A DNA stretch of 64,000 nt, taken from contig JAUIKM010000006.1 of NCBI GenBank assembly GCA_030430495.1, forward strand, positions 124,001 to 188,000. Direction: 5' to 3'. A program made the translations under genes and the position numbers. This document shows positions 10,801 to 17,681 of the stretch, piece after piece. This DNA is from a bacterium (GTDB lineage Bacteria; Bacteroidota; Ignavibacteria; Kapaibacteriales; UBA7675). The first letter of the stretch is position 1. Every line of letters begins with the position of its first letter. The notes beneath the pieces were generated by a model. It was not told the DNA's origin, did no database searches, and saw nothing but the letters and a program-made list of their open reading frames with translations.

Positions 10801-10937
10801 CGTATTGCGACGCCTGGAACGGCATCCTCAAACGCGAAAATGCGGTCGCGCCGAACGGCATGTACTACATGATACTGGAGTTTTCCGACGGGTCGCGCGA
10901 GGTGTATCCGGTTTTTGTGGCCAAAGCATACCAGTAG
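7824..10937 (+). CDS. Large secreted protein with FG-GAP-like repeat and FlgD-like C-terminal domain
   Basis: A 1037-residue protein with a rather long basic N-region followed by a hydrophobic core (LLVCCAVVGAQSVLSA), indicating export. Most of it is beta-rich repeat sequence. Near residues 590-610 it has an FG-GAP/VCBS-like calcium loop, VVSDMDGDGLNDILVTT. The last hundred residues (from VVAPNPFDPENP to VYPVFVAKAYQ) form a FlgD-Ig-like C-terminal domain of the kind used as a T9SS sorting signal or attached to surface proteins in this group. It is probably secreted or cell-surface anchored. Translation is coupled to the upstream coiled-coil gene. Function is unknown; two-domain adhesion or structural roles are possible. 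Confidence 0.7.
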   Translation: MKVHVTSGQSPAPLRSIFAWPDSASRQSALLRSLYQTLLVCCAVVGAQSVLSAQPASPANWLYPYGDAAATRAQPIPSFGTQDFDNLGVKWDRTDVYGAITPLVGNIVNNDKLDATFIWAPNELIAVVAQGGTKKLILIGGDGKQISISDVPPTVRRPSVLIDSNAILPDVYTVFPVIIGLEVVENQPADPDQGVSAYIAAYDAVNDTVSVIKRLTLDLREFDPNLAASITPVFGRSSGNEMIIYAAVNNSLPIVQSPNPIDPPFFRGLAQFKARDFDFPFPQPDILDDPLFRYTVGPIVSWAPPSITPSGGDVSLILPVRPDPNVGLSSPLFPSFGINPSLADELYVFDVLLTGAGMAQGSGWTSVNSILSTSSAGAQVRSMSIELEDAGAGGAPAQFILVAEEYDARRGAAGIPSLHLLDAATGLQLTLPPSQTINPDSSFTGLRDHMWSIAVGDVDGLPDGVPNDFYPNNPGNEIVVTQSTPELAVAGNRLSVLRYRTGPRIAKPNLLNEELYFFDTLTTQAMNGWVACVNDFDGDPLDAKDEIFVVDNTAGVLRVLRMRSPASAEFFQGMPFDTVYERSFNGEVIESVVVSDMDGDGLNDILVTTQQRLYCIGTPISARLVITNPRRGDPPPAQLCPGDILPLQWDNLLGGTPFVNIYFQPYSGANPSGARILLNDLPVPNTQDSEVFQVDFAALNISGEGRFIVQSTVEATVIDSSEIVSLGLLDISLDLPLDLDVYRAGDLLPLAGTTDCADEVLLQISTTGSVNTVWSDLGVTPVLPDGSFATTATMPCLPFFRCLTADLDSIVRFRAVAVNFGPPGTTDTSQVRTVKVIPDSLEITADPPPNIVCPERRFAILPPQLRPCDDLIFAISTDEGETFQRFDTIDVTAGEYLWIIPPDLPDTVIVRFCCVDNCARTDMQVRGTTLRYVDVVAPNPFDPENPVAEASKPGVNVVYTVPRAMDVTIRIVDQAERVVAIPVNNEAREPGRTYCDAWNGILKRENAVAPNGMYYMILEFSDGSREVYPVFVAKAYQ

Positions 10938-10992
10938 TTTTGGTCCGGGCGAAGGTTAACGCGGGCGTGCGTTCTTAAACACGGGGTTTTGT

Positions 10993-11685
10993 ATGCGAAT
11001 TCTGGTGGTGGAAGACGAAAAAAAAGTCGCGAGTTTTATTAAACGCGGCCTGATGGAAGAACTGTACGCCGTCGACGTCGCGCACGACGGCGAGTCCGGC
11101 CTGGACATGGCGCGCGAACACGACTACGACTGCATCATCCTTGACGTCATGCTGCCAAAAAAAGACGGTTATACCTTTGTACAGGAATTTCGCGGCACGG
11201 GCAACACCACGCCGGTCCTGATGCTGACTGCGCGCGGCACGACGCAGGACCGCGTCACCGGCCTGGATCTGGGCGCCGACGACTATCTGCCCAAGCCTTT
11301 TCACTTTGAGGAACTGGCCGCACGCGTGCGCTCGCTGCTGCGCCGTTCGAGCACGGAAAAGTCGACGGTGCTGAAGTGCGGCGACCTCTCGCTCGACACC
11401 GTGACGCATCGCGCCTATCGCGGCGACAACGAAATTGAGCTGACCACCAAGGAATATTCACTGCTGGAATATTTAATGCGCAACAAGGACCGCGTGCTCT
11501 CGCGCAGTTTAATTATTCAGCACGTGTGGAGCTACAGCTTCGACACGGAGTCGAACATCATCGACGTGTACATTAAACGCATCCGCAAGAAAATCGGCGA
11601 CGACGAGGATCCGCGTTTGATCCAGAGCATCCGCGGCGTCGGTTACACCATGCGCGAACCAAAAGAGCCACAGAACGACGAGTGA
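10993..11685 (+). CDS. OmpR-family response regulator, orphan
   Basis: Two-component transcriptional regulator of 230 residues. The receiver domain has the acidic pair at residues 7-9, phosphoacceptor Asp51 (ILDVMLP), Thr79 and Lys101 (YLPKPF). The C-terminal winged-helix domain (about residues 130-223) carries LTTKEYSLLEYLMRN and IDVYIKRIRKKIGDD, typical of OmpR/PhoB. No histidine kinase gene is next to it: upstream is the large secreted protein and downstream a convergent methyltransferase. It may be cotranscribed with the upstream pair, 55 bases apart, or act with a kinase encoded elsewhere. Confidence 0.93.
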   Translation: MRILVVEDEKKVASFIKRGLMEELYAVDVAHDGESGLDMAREHDYDCIILDVMLPKKDGYTFVQEFRGTGNTTPVLMLTARGTTQDRVTGLDLGADDYLPKPFHFEELAARVRSLLRRSSTEKSTVLKCGDLSLDTVTHRAYRGDNEIELTTKEYSLLEYLMRNKDRVLSRSLIIQHVWSYSFDTESNIIDVYIKRIRKKIGDDEDPRLIQSIRGVGYTMREPKEPQNDE

Positions 11686-12501
11686 TCAGTTGTTTAAGTC
11701 GGTGTTAAACCGCCTGAAATCGGCGGCGTACAGGATCACGGCCGCGGCCGCGGCGGCGTTTAACGATCCGACATTCATGTTCATCGGGATAGCCGCAATT
11801 TCATCGGCCTGTGCAATCACCGGGTCCTGAATGCCGTTGTTTTCGCTGCCGATGACGATGATGTCATTTTGTGTGAATGTCATAAGCCGCACGGACCTGG
11901 CCAGCTTCGGGTGCTGTTCCGCGGCGACAATGCGCGCCCCTTTGGTTTGTTTAAGCGTTTGCAGCGCCAGGTCCAGATGTTCGACTTCGTAGAGCGGCAG
12001 TTTGAAGATTGAACCCATCGAGGTGCGCACGGCGCGCCGCAGGTAGGGCGAGGCGCTCTTGCCGTCTACGAGTAAAGATTGAACGCCGAAGGCCGCGCAG
12101 CTGCGCACGATGGCGCCGACATTCTCGGCGTTGATCATGGCGTCCAGCGCCACCGCCGGCAGTTTTATGTCGTTAAGCTCGCGGCGCGGCGGGCGATGTC
12201 CGACAGCCAGAATCGGCTGGTGTAGTTTAAAACCGACGAGTTCGTTCATGAGCGACGGAGAGGCGCAGTAAGCGCTCTTAACATGCCGGAATGTTAACAG
12301 GCCCTGGATGACCGAATAATCGTAAAACTTGCGCGCGGCCAGGATCGAATGAATTTTCACGTCCGATTCCAGCAATTGGCACACACAGGTCCGACCTTCG
12401 GCCAGAAAGAGCCCGGCCTGTTTGTGCCGCACGGGCGTGCCGCGTATGTCGCGGTACAATTCCACACGCGGGTCGTCGACTGATTCGATCAAGTTCGCCA
12501 A
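11686..12501 (-). CDS. SpoU/TrmH-family RNA 2'-O-methyltransferase
   Basis: SPOUT-fold methyltransferase, 271 residues, predicted to methylate a ribose 2'-hydroxyl in rRNA or tRNA using S-adenosylmethionine. The three family motifs are visible: NAENVGAIVRSCAAFG (motif 1, catalytic Arg), IIVIGSENNGI (motif 2) and IPMNMNVGSLNAAAAAAV (motif 3, the trefoil knot). The N-terminal part resembles the L30e-like substrate-binding domain seen in RlmB- and TsnR-type enzymes. The start appears to be a TTG at 12501, with GAGG a few bases upstream; there is no nearby in-frame ATG. The modified position cannot be inferred. Confidence 0.87.
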   Translation of the reverse strand: MANLIESVDDPRVELYRDIRGTPVRHKQAGLFLAEGRTCVCQLLESDVKIHSILAARKFYDYSVIQGLLTFRHVKSAYCASPSLMNELVGFKLHQPILAVGHRPPRRELNDIKLPAVALDAMINAENVGAIVRSCAAFGVQSLLVDGKSASPYLRRAVRTSMGSIFKLPLYEVEHLDLALQTLKQTKGARIVAAEQHPKLARSVRLMTFTQNDIIVIGSENNGIQDPVIAQADEIAAIPMNMNVGSLNAAAAAAVILYAADFRRFNTDLNN

Positions 12502-12664
12502 AACTGCCTCGGGGTTTGAATGTTTTGTTCTGTGTGACGAACAAAAGCGGATTTAAAAGAGGAGAGCAGCATGCGCTCCGATCAGCGGCCTTTGTTAATG
12601 CCGTGTCGCAAAATAGCGCTAGTTTTGCAGTCGGAGTACAACGGATTGGGAATGGGGGAAAAAC

Positions 12665-13024
12665 GTGGCGCAGAAAAGCAGGTTTGACAGCGATGAGTTC
12701 CGCGGGGCGATCGGCGATCGTCTCAAGGCGGTACAGCAGTCTTTTGACGACTATCAGAAGGCGGACTTTCCGGAGCGGACCCCGCAGTTTTTTTGTCTGG
12801 AGTTATGCGGCGAGGCGGGCGAGCTGGCCAACCTGCAGAAGAAGGAGTGGAAGGGACGCGATATTGCGGATGCGGACCTGGCGGACGAAGCGGCGGACGT
12901 CCTGATAGCGCTGATGAATTATTCCAATGCGCGCAAGCTGGATCTGGGGGCGGCGGTGGCGGCAAAGCTGGCCGTGATTGAGGCAAAACGGGCGGCCATG
13001 GCTGCGCGCGGGGAAACCTACTAA
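12665..13024 (+). CDS. MazG-like nucleotide pyrophosphohydrolase
   Basis: All-alpha NTP pyrophosphatase domain of 119 residues. The metal-binding helices are visible as EAGE in CGEAGELANLQKKEWKG and EAAD in DEAADVLIALMNYS, matching the ExxE...ExxD signature of the MazG/dUTPase superfamily. Such single-domain proteins hydrolyse non-canonical or excess nucleoside triphosphates to monophosphates. The GTG start has a purine-rich GGGGGAA just upstream. It is a single gene followed by a bidirectional terminator shared with the convergent rpmG. The substrate is unknown. Confidence 0.85.
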   Translation: MAQKSRFDSDEFRGAIGDRLKAVQQSFDDYQKADFPERTPQFFCLELCGEAGELANLQKKEWKGRDIADADLADEAADVLIALMNYSNARKLDLGAAVAAKLAVIEAKRAAMAARGETY

Positions 13025-13032
13025 AAACAAAA

Positions 13033-13069
13033 GCGACGTCCCACGCCTGTGGAACGCCGCCTGTTTTTT
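13033..13069. terminator. Bidirectional intrinsic terminator between mazG-like gene and rpmG
   Basis: The stem GCG-CGT-CCAC pairs with GTGG-ACG-CGC with single-base bulges (13033-13060). A TTTTTT run follows on the plus strand, and TTTTGTTTTT on the minus strand. Confidence 0.75.
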
Positions 13070-13094
13070 GCTGACAGGCAATCGTGCGGGACGA

Positions 13095-13277
13095 TCAGCG
13101 CGTTTCCTTATGCACCGTGTGACGACGCAGAAAAGGATTGTACTTCTTGACTTCCAGGCGATCCGGCGTATTCTGCTTGTTTTTCGATGTAGTGTAGCGC
13201 GATGCCGGTTTGCCTTCCTTTTTGGCTTCGGTGCACTCGACCGTAATCGTCTGACGTGCGCCTTTTTTCTTCGCCAT
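13095..13277 (-). CDS. rpmG: Large ribosomal subunit protein bL33
   Basis: Ribosomal protein L33 of 60 residues with the typical ITVECTEA beginning, the [20 protein letters not shown] core and a basic C-terminus. It has only one cysteine, so it lacks the two CxxC zinc-binding pairs and belongs to the zinc-independent (C-minus) form. It stands alone, divergent from folP, with no secE-nusG or rpmB neighbours in the window. Confidence 0.95.
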   Translation of the reverse strand: MAKKKGARQTITVECTEAKKEGKPASRYTTSKNKQNTPDRLEVKKYNPFLRRHTVHKETR

Positions 13278-13376
13278 GACCTTTTATCCTCCGCTTAAAG
13301 CGTAACTATGCACTGATTTTAGACAAACTGAAATATACGGCTATTTGCAGAATCGGCAAAGAACTAAAAGGCGACT

Positions 13377-14249
13377 ATGCAGGAATCGGGGCAAAACGAT
13401 CCGGACGGGCAGCCGAACGGCATGCCAAACGGAATGATTGAAGGACTGAAGTTTCCGCGGATCATGGGCATTGTGAACGTGACGCCCGACTCATTTTCCG
13501 ACGGCGGTCTGTTCGTCACGGCGGCGGCATCGCGCGAACACGCGCTGCAATTGCTGGACGACGGCGCGGACATCGTCGACATCGGCGGCGAGAGCACGCG
13601 TCCCGGAGCGGCGGCGGTGGCCGAACACGTGGAATTTGAGCGCGTGGTGCCGCTGGTGCGCGCCGTACGACGCGCGCGGCCGGGGGCGGTGATCAGTGTG
13701 GACACGACCAAGTACGGCGTGGCGCGTGCGGCGCTGGACGCGGGCGCGACGATGATCAACGACGTGAGCGCGCTGCGGCGCGAGCCGCGCCTGGCGGACC
13801 TGGCGGCCGAATACAACGCCGACCTGGTGCTGATGCACAGCCGCGCCACGCCCGCCACGATGCAGGCCGCGCCGCACTACGAGGACGTCATAGCCGAAGT
13901 GACGGCGGAGCTGCAAACGGCGCTGGAGCAGGCGCGCGAACGCGGCGCGCGCAGACTGATTGCCGACGTGGGTATCGGCTTTGCCAAAACGGTCGATCAC
14001 AACCTGCAATTGCTGCGCGGGCATGCGCAGTTTCAGCGACTTGGCGTACCTTTGTTGCTCGGACTTTCGCGCAAGTCCTTCATCGGCAAACTGCTGGGGA
14101 TTAAAAACCCGCGCGAACGCGACGTGGCGAGCCTGGCGCTGCACCTGTTGCTGATCGGCAGCGGCGCGGCGATCATCCGCGTGCACGCCGTCGAGCCCTA
14201 CCGTCAGGCGGCGGCGCTGCTGCGCAGTCTGCAGACGGCGGGGACGTGA
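13377..14249 (+). CDS. folP: Dihydropteroate synthase
   Basis: Condenses 7,8-dihydropterin pyrophosphate with p-aminobenzoate in folate synthesis. The TIM-barrel signatures are present: IMGIVNVTPDSFSDGG (residues about 28-43), VDIGGESTRPGA with the pyrophosphate-binding loop, ISVDTTK, INDVSALR, LMHSRATPATMQ, a degenerate DVGIGFAK loop, and GLSRKSFIG plus IIRVHAVEP near the end. At 290 residues the length is normal; the first 25 residues are a low-complexity extension. The gene starts 44 bases upstream of the GAF-phosphatase gene, so the two may share a transcript. Confidence 0.95.
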   Translation: MQESGQNDPDGQPNGMPNGMIEGLKFPRIMGIVNVTPDSFSDGGLFVTAAASREHALQLLDDGADIVDIGGESTRPGAAAVAEHVEFERVVPLVRAVRRARPGAVISVDTTKYGVARAALDAGATMINDVSALRREPRLADLAAEYNADLVLMHSRATPATMQAAPHYEDVIAEVTAELQTALEQARERGARRLIADVGIGFAKTVDHNLQLLRGHAQFQRLGVPLLLGLSRKSFIGKLLGIKNPRERDVASLALHLLLIGSGAAIIRVHAVEPYRQAAALLRSLQTAGT

Positions 14250-14292
14250 AGCGCCCGACGACAAACACTCAACCCTTTTATGCGCTGAGCAC

Positions 14293-15996
14293 ATGAATAC
14301 CAGTTCCAACCTGATCAATCTCAAGTCGCTGTTTGATCTGAGCGCGACGCTGAACTCCTCGGAAGACGACGCCTTTATCCTGGGCTCCTCACTGCTGACG
14401 GTGATGGGCAAGCTACGCACGATGCAGGCCGTGGCGTTACAGCCGGTGGGCGACGACGCGGAAACGGCCGAGCGCTGGCGCATCAGCGTGGTCAAAGGCA
14501 AGCGATTTGATCCGGGCGAGCTGCATCTGGACGTGAGCGACAGGCGCATCCTGGACCCGGCCAACGAGCAGGACCGGGCGCTGTACGAGGCCGGCCTGCG
14601 CATCTGCGTGCCGGCGGCCTACAAGGCGCGCAACCTGGCTCTGCTCTGTTTCGGCGCCGGACTCGGCGGCAAGGAGTACTCGGGCGAGGAACTCGAATAC
14701 GTCTCGCTCGTCGGCACGCTGACGGCCACGGCGCTGCTGAAGGCCGACAACCTGCGCTCGCTGACGCGCGCCAAGCGCTATCTGGAGGGCAAGACGCAAC
14801 TGCTGACGACGCTCTTTGAGATCAGCCGCGAGTTTACGACGGTGCTGGACCAGGAGGAGATTGTGCGCCTGCTGACCTACCGGCTTATGGGCCAGCTGAT
14901 GGTCAGTCGTTTTGCGCTGTTCACGCGCACGGACAACGGCGCATTTGAACTGAGTCTCAATCGGCTGAAAATAACGCCGCAGCAGCGCCACATCGACGCG
15001 CTGCAGCGCCTGAACAGCATCGTCAACACGCAGCGCACGCAGCTGGAAGATGAGGCGCTGCAACACTTTGCGCACGAAGCAGACGCGGAGATGTTCGTGC
15101 CGATGCGCGTGCAGAAGGAGACAAAGGGCGTCCTGGTGGTCGGCCGCAAACTGAACCGCATGGCCTTTGAGGAACAGGATGAAAACTATCTGGAGGCGCT
15201 GGCAAACACGGCGATGAGCGCGCTGGAGAGTGCGCGCCTCTTCCGCGAGGAACTGGAGAAAAAGCGGCTGGAAGAAGAGCTGAATATCGCCCGCAAAATC
15301 CAGCAAGGCCTGCTGCCGGACGAAGTGCCGCAATACGATCGCGTTGAACTGGCCGCGCGCAACATTCCCTCAAAACAGGTCGGCGGCGACTACTTTGACA
15401 TCATTCCGCTGGACGAGGAGAACGTGCTGCTGGCGATAGCCGACGTCTCCGGCAAGTCGACGCCCGCCGCGCTGCTGATGGCCAACACACAGGCGGCTCT
15501 GCGCGCACTGGCCGGACTGGACCTGCCGCTGGCGGTCATGGTGGCGCGCATCAACGACCTGCTGGTGCAGAATACCAGTTCCGACAAATTCGTGACCTTT
15601 TTCTGCGGCCGTTTTAATATCCCCTCCCTGCGCATGATTTACGTCAACGCCGGCCACAACCCGCCGATGCTGCTGCGCGCCAACGGGGAGATGGAAGACC
15701 TGCGCGACGGCGGCATTATCCTGGGCGTGATGGAAGCGATAATGCCCTACGAGGAAGGCGTCGTCGACCTGCGCACAGGCGACACGCTGCTGATGTACAC
15801 CGACGGCGTTTCCGAGGCGCTGGACCGCGATGGGCGTGAGTTTACGGAGGCTCGTTTGCTGGATGTGCTCAAACGCTCACAGCATGAAACGGCGGACGTG
15901 CTGGTAAACAACATCCTGCTGGAAGTGGAGCGTCACTCCTACGGCGTCAACCAGAGCGACGACATCACCATGATAGCGCTGCACTGCCGCGACTGA
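14293..15996 (+). CDS. GAF-domain SpoIIE-type (PP2C) serine phosphatase
   Basis: Soluble signalling protein of 567 residues. Two GAF-like sensory domains occupy about residues 10-155 and 165-315. A helical linker ending in RKIQQGLLP leads into a SpoIIE/RsbU-type PP2C domain whose metal-binding aspartates lie in QVGGDYFD, IADVSGKS, YTDGVSEA and SDDITMIAL. Such phosphatases dephosphorylate STAS-domain antagonists in partner-switching pathways. A STAS/RsbW pair and a second SpoIIE phosphatase lie about 7 kb downstream, so a shared network is plausible but not shown. There is no membrane segment. Confidence 0.9.
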   Translation: MNTSSNLINLKSLFDLSATLNSSEDDAFILGSSLLTVMGKLRTMQAVALQPVGDDAETAERWRISVVKGKRFDPGELHLDVSDRRILDPANEQDRALYEAGLRICVPAAYKARNLALLCFGAGLGGKEYSGEELEYVSLVGTLTATALLKADNLRSLTRAKRYLEGKTQLLTTLFEISREFTTVLDQEEIVRLLTYRLMGQLMVSRFALFTRTDNGAFELSLNRLKITPQQRHIDALQRLNSIVNTQRTQLEDEALQHFAHEADAEMFVPMRVQKETKGVLVVGRKLNRMAFEEQDENYLEALANTAMSALESARLFREELEKKRLEEELNIARKIQQGLLPDEVPQYDRVELAARNIPSKQVGGDYFDIIPLDEENVLLAIADVSGKSTPAALLMANTQAALRALAGLDLPLAVMVARINDLLVQNTSSDKFVTFFCGRFNIPSLRMIYVNAGHNPPMLLRANGEMEDLRDGGIILGVMEAIMPYEEGVVDLRTGDTLLMYTDGVSEALDRDGREFTEARLLDVLKRSQHETADVLVNNILLEVERHSYGVNQSDDITMIALHCRD

Positions 15997-16035
15997 CGGC
16001 TGACATTGCCCGCCTGACCAAACAGCCTTTTCTGT

Positions 16036-16977
16036 TTAACCATCGAGCAGCAAGGTCTGCCAGGCTTCGTCTATGCGTCGTTGTTCGAGGAAAAGCGCTG
16101 CAATGCGGTGGAGAATCTGCTGTTGACGCTGGATCGAGTATTCGTCGCGGCGCGGCCAGAAGGCGGACAGAGCGCGCAGCGGATCGCCGACGCGCAGCTC
16201 AATCTCGTGGTCCTGGGGCTTGCCGTCCAGCGACTCGGTGAACTCGGTTTTTTGATCCGGGACGTCGGCCACGCCTGCAAGCATGCCGAGGTGGTTGCCG
16301 GTCAGGTAACGGCTGTTGCGGATGTAATCCGGCAGATTGTCGATGCCGATGCCGTTCCACGTCGGTTTGGGCAGTTCAAACACGGCGTCGCCGGAGGCGC
16401 GGCAGTAGAAGTTGTACCCCATGCGCGCCACGAGGTCCAGGCGCTGCGGGTCAATTTTGTCGTTCTCGTCATAAGCCGACTCGCTGACGTGGAAGCGCAC
16501 AACTTCACAGATCATCAGGTTGCCGGCGCCGGGTTTGCCGCCGGTATCGATGTGCTGCAGCAACTTGCATTCCAGCACAAAGGGGGACTCCGCCACGCCC
16601 GGCGGCGCCACATTGCGGCTGGGCAGGGGCGTCAGGCCGGACTTGACAAACTCATTTACGCCGCTGTCGTATTCGCTCGACGCGAGGGAAATCTGCTCGA
16701 CAATGGCAAAAGTGACGGCCGAAATGGTGCACTCGCCGGTTGCCAGGATATTGCGAAACGTGTCTTTGCTGCTGCCGTCGCGGCCGCGATAGGAGGGGCT
16801 GAAGACCACAACGGGCGGGTTGGAACCAAAGGCGTTAAAAAAGCTGAAAGGCGAGAGGTTGGGGGCGCCGTGTTCGTCGTGGGTCGCCACCAGGGCGATA
16901 GGTCGCGGTGCCACGCCGCTTAACAGGGTTCTGAAAACTTCTACCTGTGGACGTTCGGCGGGCTCAAAACTGCGCAT
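16036..16977 (-). CDS. Flavin reductase-like FMN-binding protein
   Basis: Split-barrel FMN-binding domain protein of 313 residues. The N-terminal VAPRPIALVATHDEHGAP, LSPFSFFNAFGSNPPVVVFS and the TGECTISAVTFA block are typical of the flavin reductase-like family (DIM6/NTAB type), which binds FMN and often reduces it with NAD(P)H. The C-terminal 100 residues, including GYNFYCRASGDAVFELP, are an extension commonly found in this subfamily. It is probably a cytoplasmic oxidoreductase; the partner monooxygenase or substrate is unknown. It is convergent with the phosphatase gene and appears to be a single-gene unit. Confidence 0.85.
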   Translation of the reverse strand: MRSFEPAERPQVEVFRTLLSGVAPRPIALVATHDEHGAPNLSPFSFFNAFGSNPPVVVFSPSYRGRDGSSKDTFRNILATGECTISAVTFAIVEQISLASSEYDSGVNEFVKSGLTPLPSRNVAPPGVAESPFVLECKLLQHIDTGGKPGAGNLMICEVVRFHVSESAYDENDKIDPQRLDLVARMGYNFYCRASGDAVFELPKPTWNGIGIDNLPDYIRNSRYLTGNHLGMLAGVADVPDQKTEFTESLDGKPQDHEIELRVGDPLRALSAFWPRRDEYSIQRQQQILHRIAALFLEQRRIDEAWQTLLLDG

Positions 16978-17245
16978 AACTTGTTAACATCGTACTTCTG
17001 CGTGTCCAAACTGCTCTTAAACGCCAAATATAAGGCTCTTTTTGCCAATAAGGGAAGTTTTCGTAATCTTTGCGGATTAATGAGCTGACGCGTTCATCCA
17101 CAATCAATCAGTGCCTTCCGGTTGCGCGCCGAGGCATCAGAGGAACGAGCCGCGCGAATTCCGGGACTTCGCTCCGTCAACTGTCTGCACCTGTTCTCGA
17201 CAACATTCAATTACGTGAGATCCATTTTCAGGAGTCGTATTCCAC

Positions 17246-17632
17246 ATGAGTGAAAAACTGGCTGGAAAAAGCGTGGTTGTCATTGAAGACAACGACGTGA
17301 TACGCGATCTGTTTGTCCTCCTGTTAAAGCGTCACGCCGCCAACATTCACCCATGCCGCTCCGGCAAGGAAGCGCTGGACATCCTCAAGAGCACACCCGC
17401 CGACATCGTTTTATGTGATATTATTCTGCCCGATCTGGAAGGAGTCGAAATTCTGCGGTCACTGCGTTCCTGGCCAATCAATGCAAAGGCCAAGGTCATC
17501 GCATTGACTGCTGTTGCCAACGCGGGCGACCGCGATCGTTTTCTGAAGCAAGGTTTCGACGGCTACATGCCGAAACCGATCAATCCTTCAACCTTCGTCG
17601 ACGAAATTCTCGCTATTGTCAATCAGTCCTGA
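17246..17632 (+). CDS. CheY-like single-domain response regulator
   Basis: Stand-alone receiver domain, 128 residues. Acidic residues Glu14/Asp15, phosphoacceptor Asp58 (VLCDIILPDLEGVE), Thr in ALTAVA and Lys in YMPKPINP are all present, so the domain should be phosphorylatable. There is no output domain. The gene lies 49 bases upstream of a sensor-kinase-like gene and is probably cotranscribed with it. Because that kinase lacks its phosphoacceptor histidine, the source of phosphate for this receiver is unclear; another kinase or a hybrid phosphorelay elsewhere may serve it. Confidence 0.92.
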   Translation: MSEKLAGKSVVVIEDNDVIRDLFVLLLKRHAANIHPCRSGKEALDILKSTPADIVLCDIILPDLEGVEILRSLRSWPINAKAKVIALTAVANAGDRDRFLKQGFDGYMPKPINPSTFVDEILAIVNQS

Positions 17633-17681
17633 AGATTTGCGCCCTGTGCGCCCGTTCAAGTGTACGAGCTTGGTGTAAACT

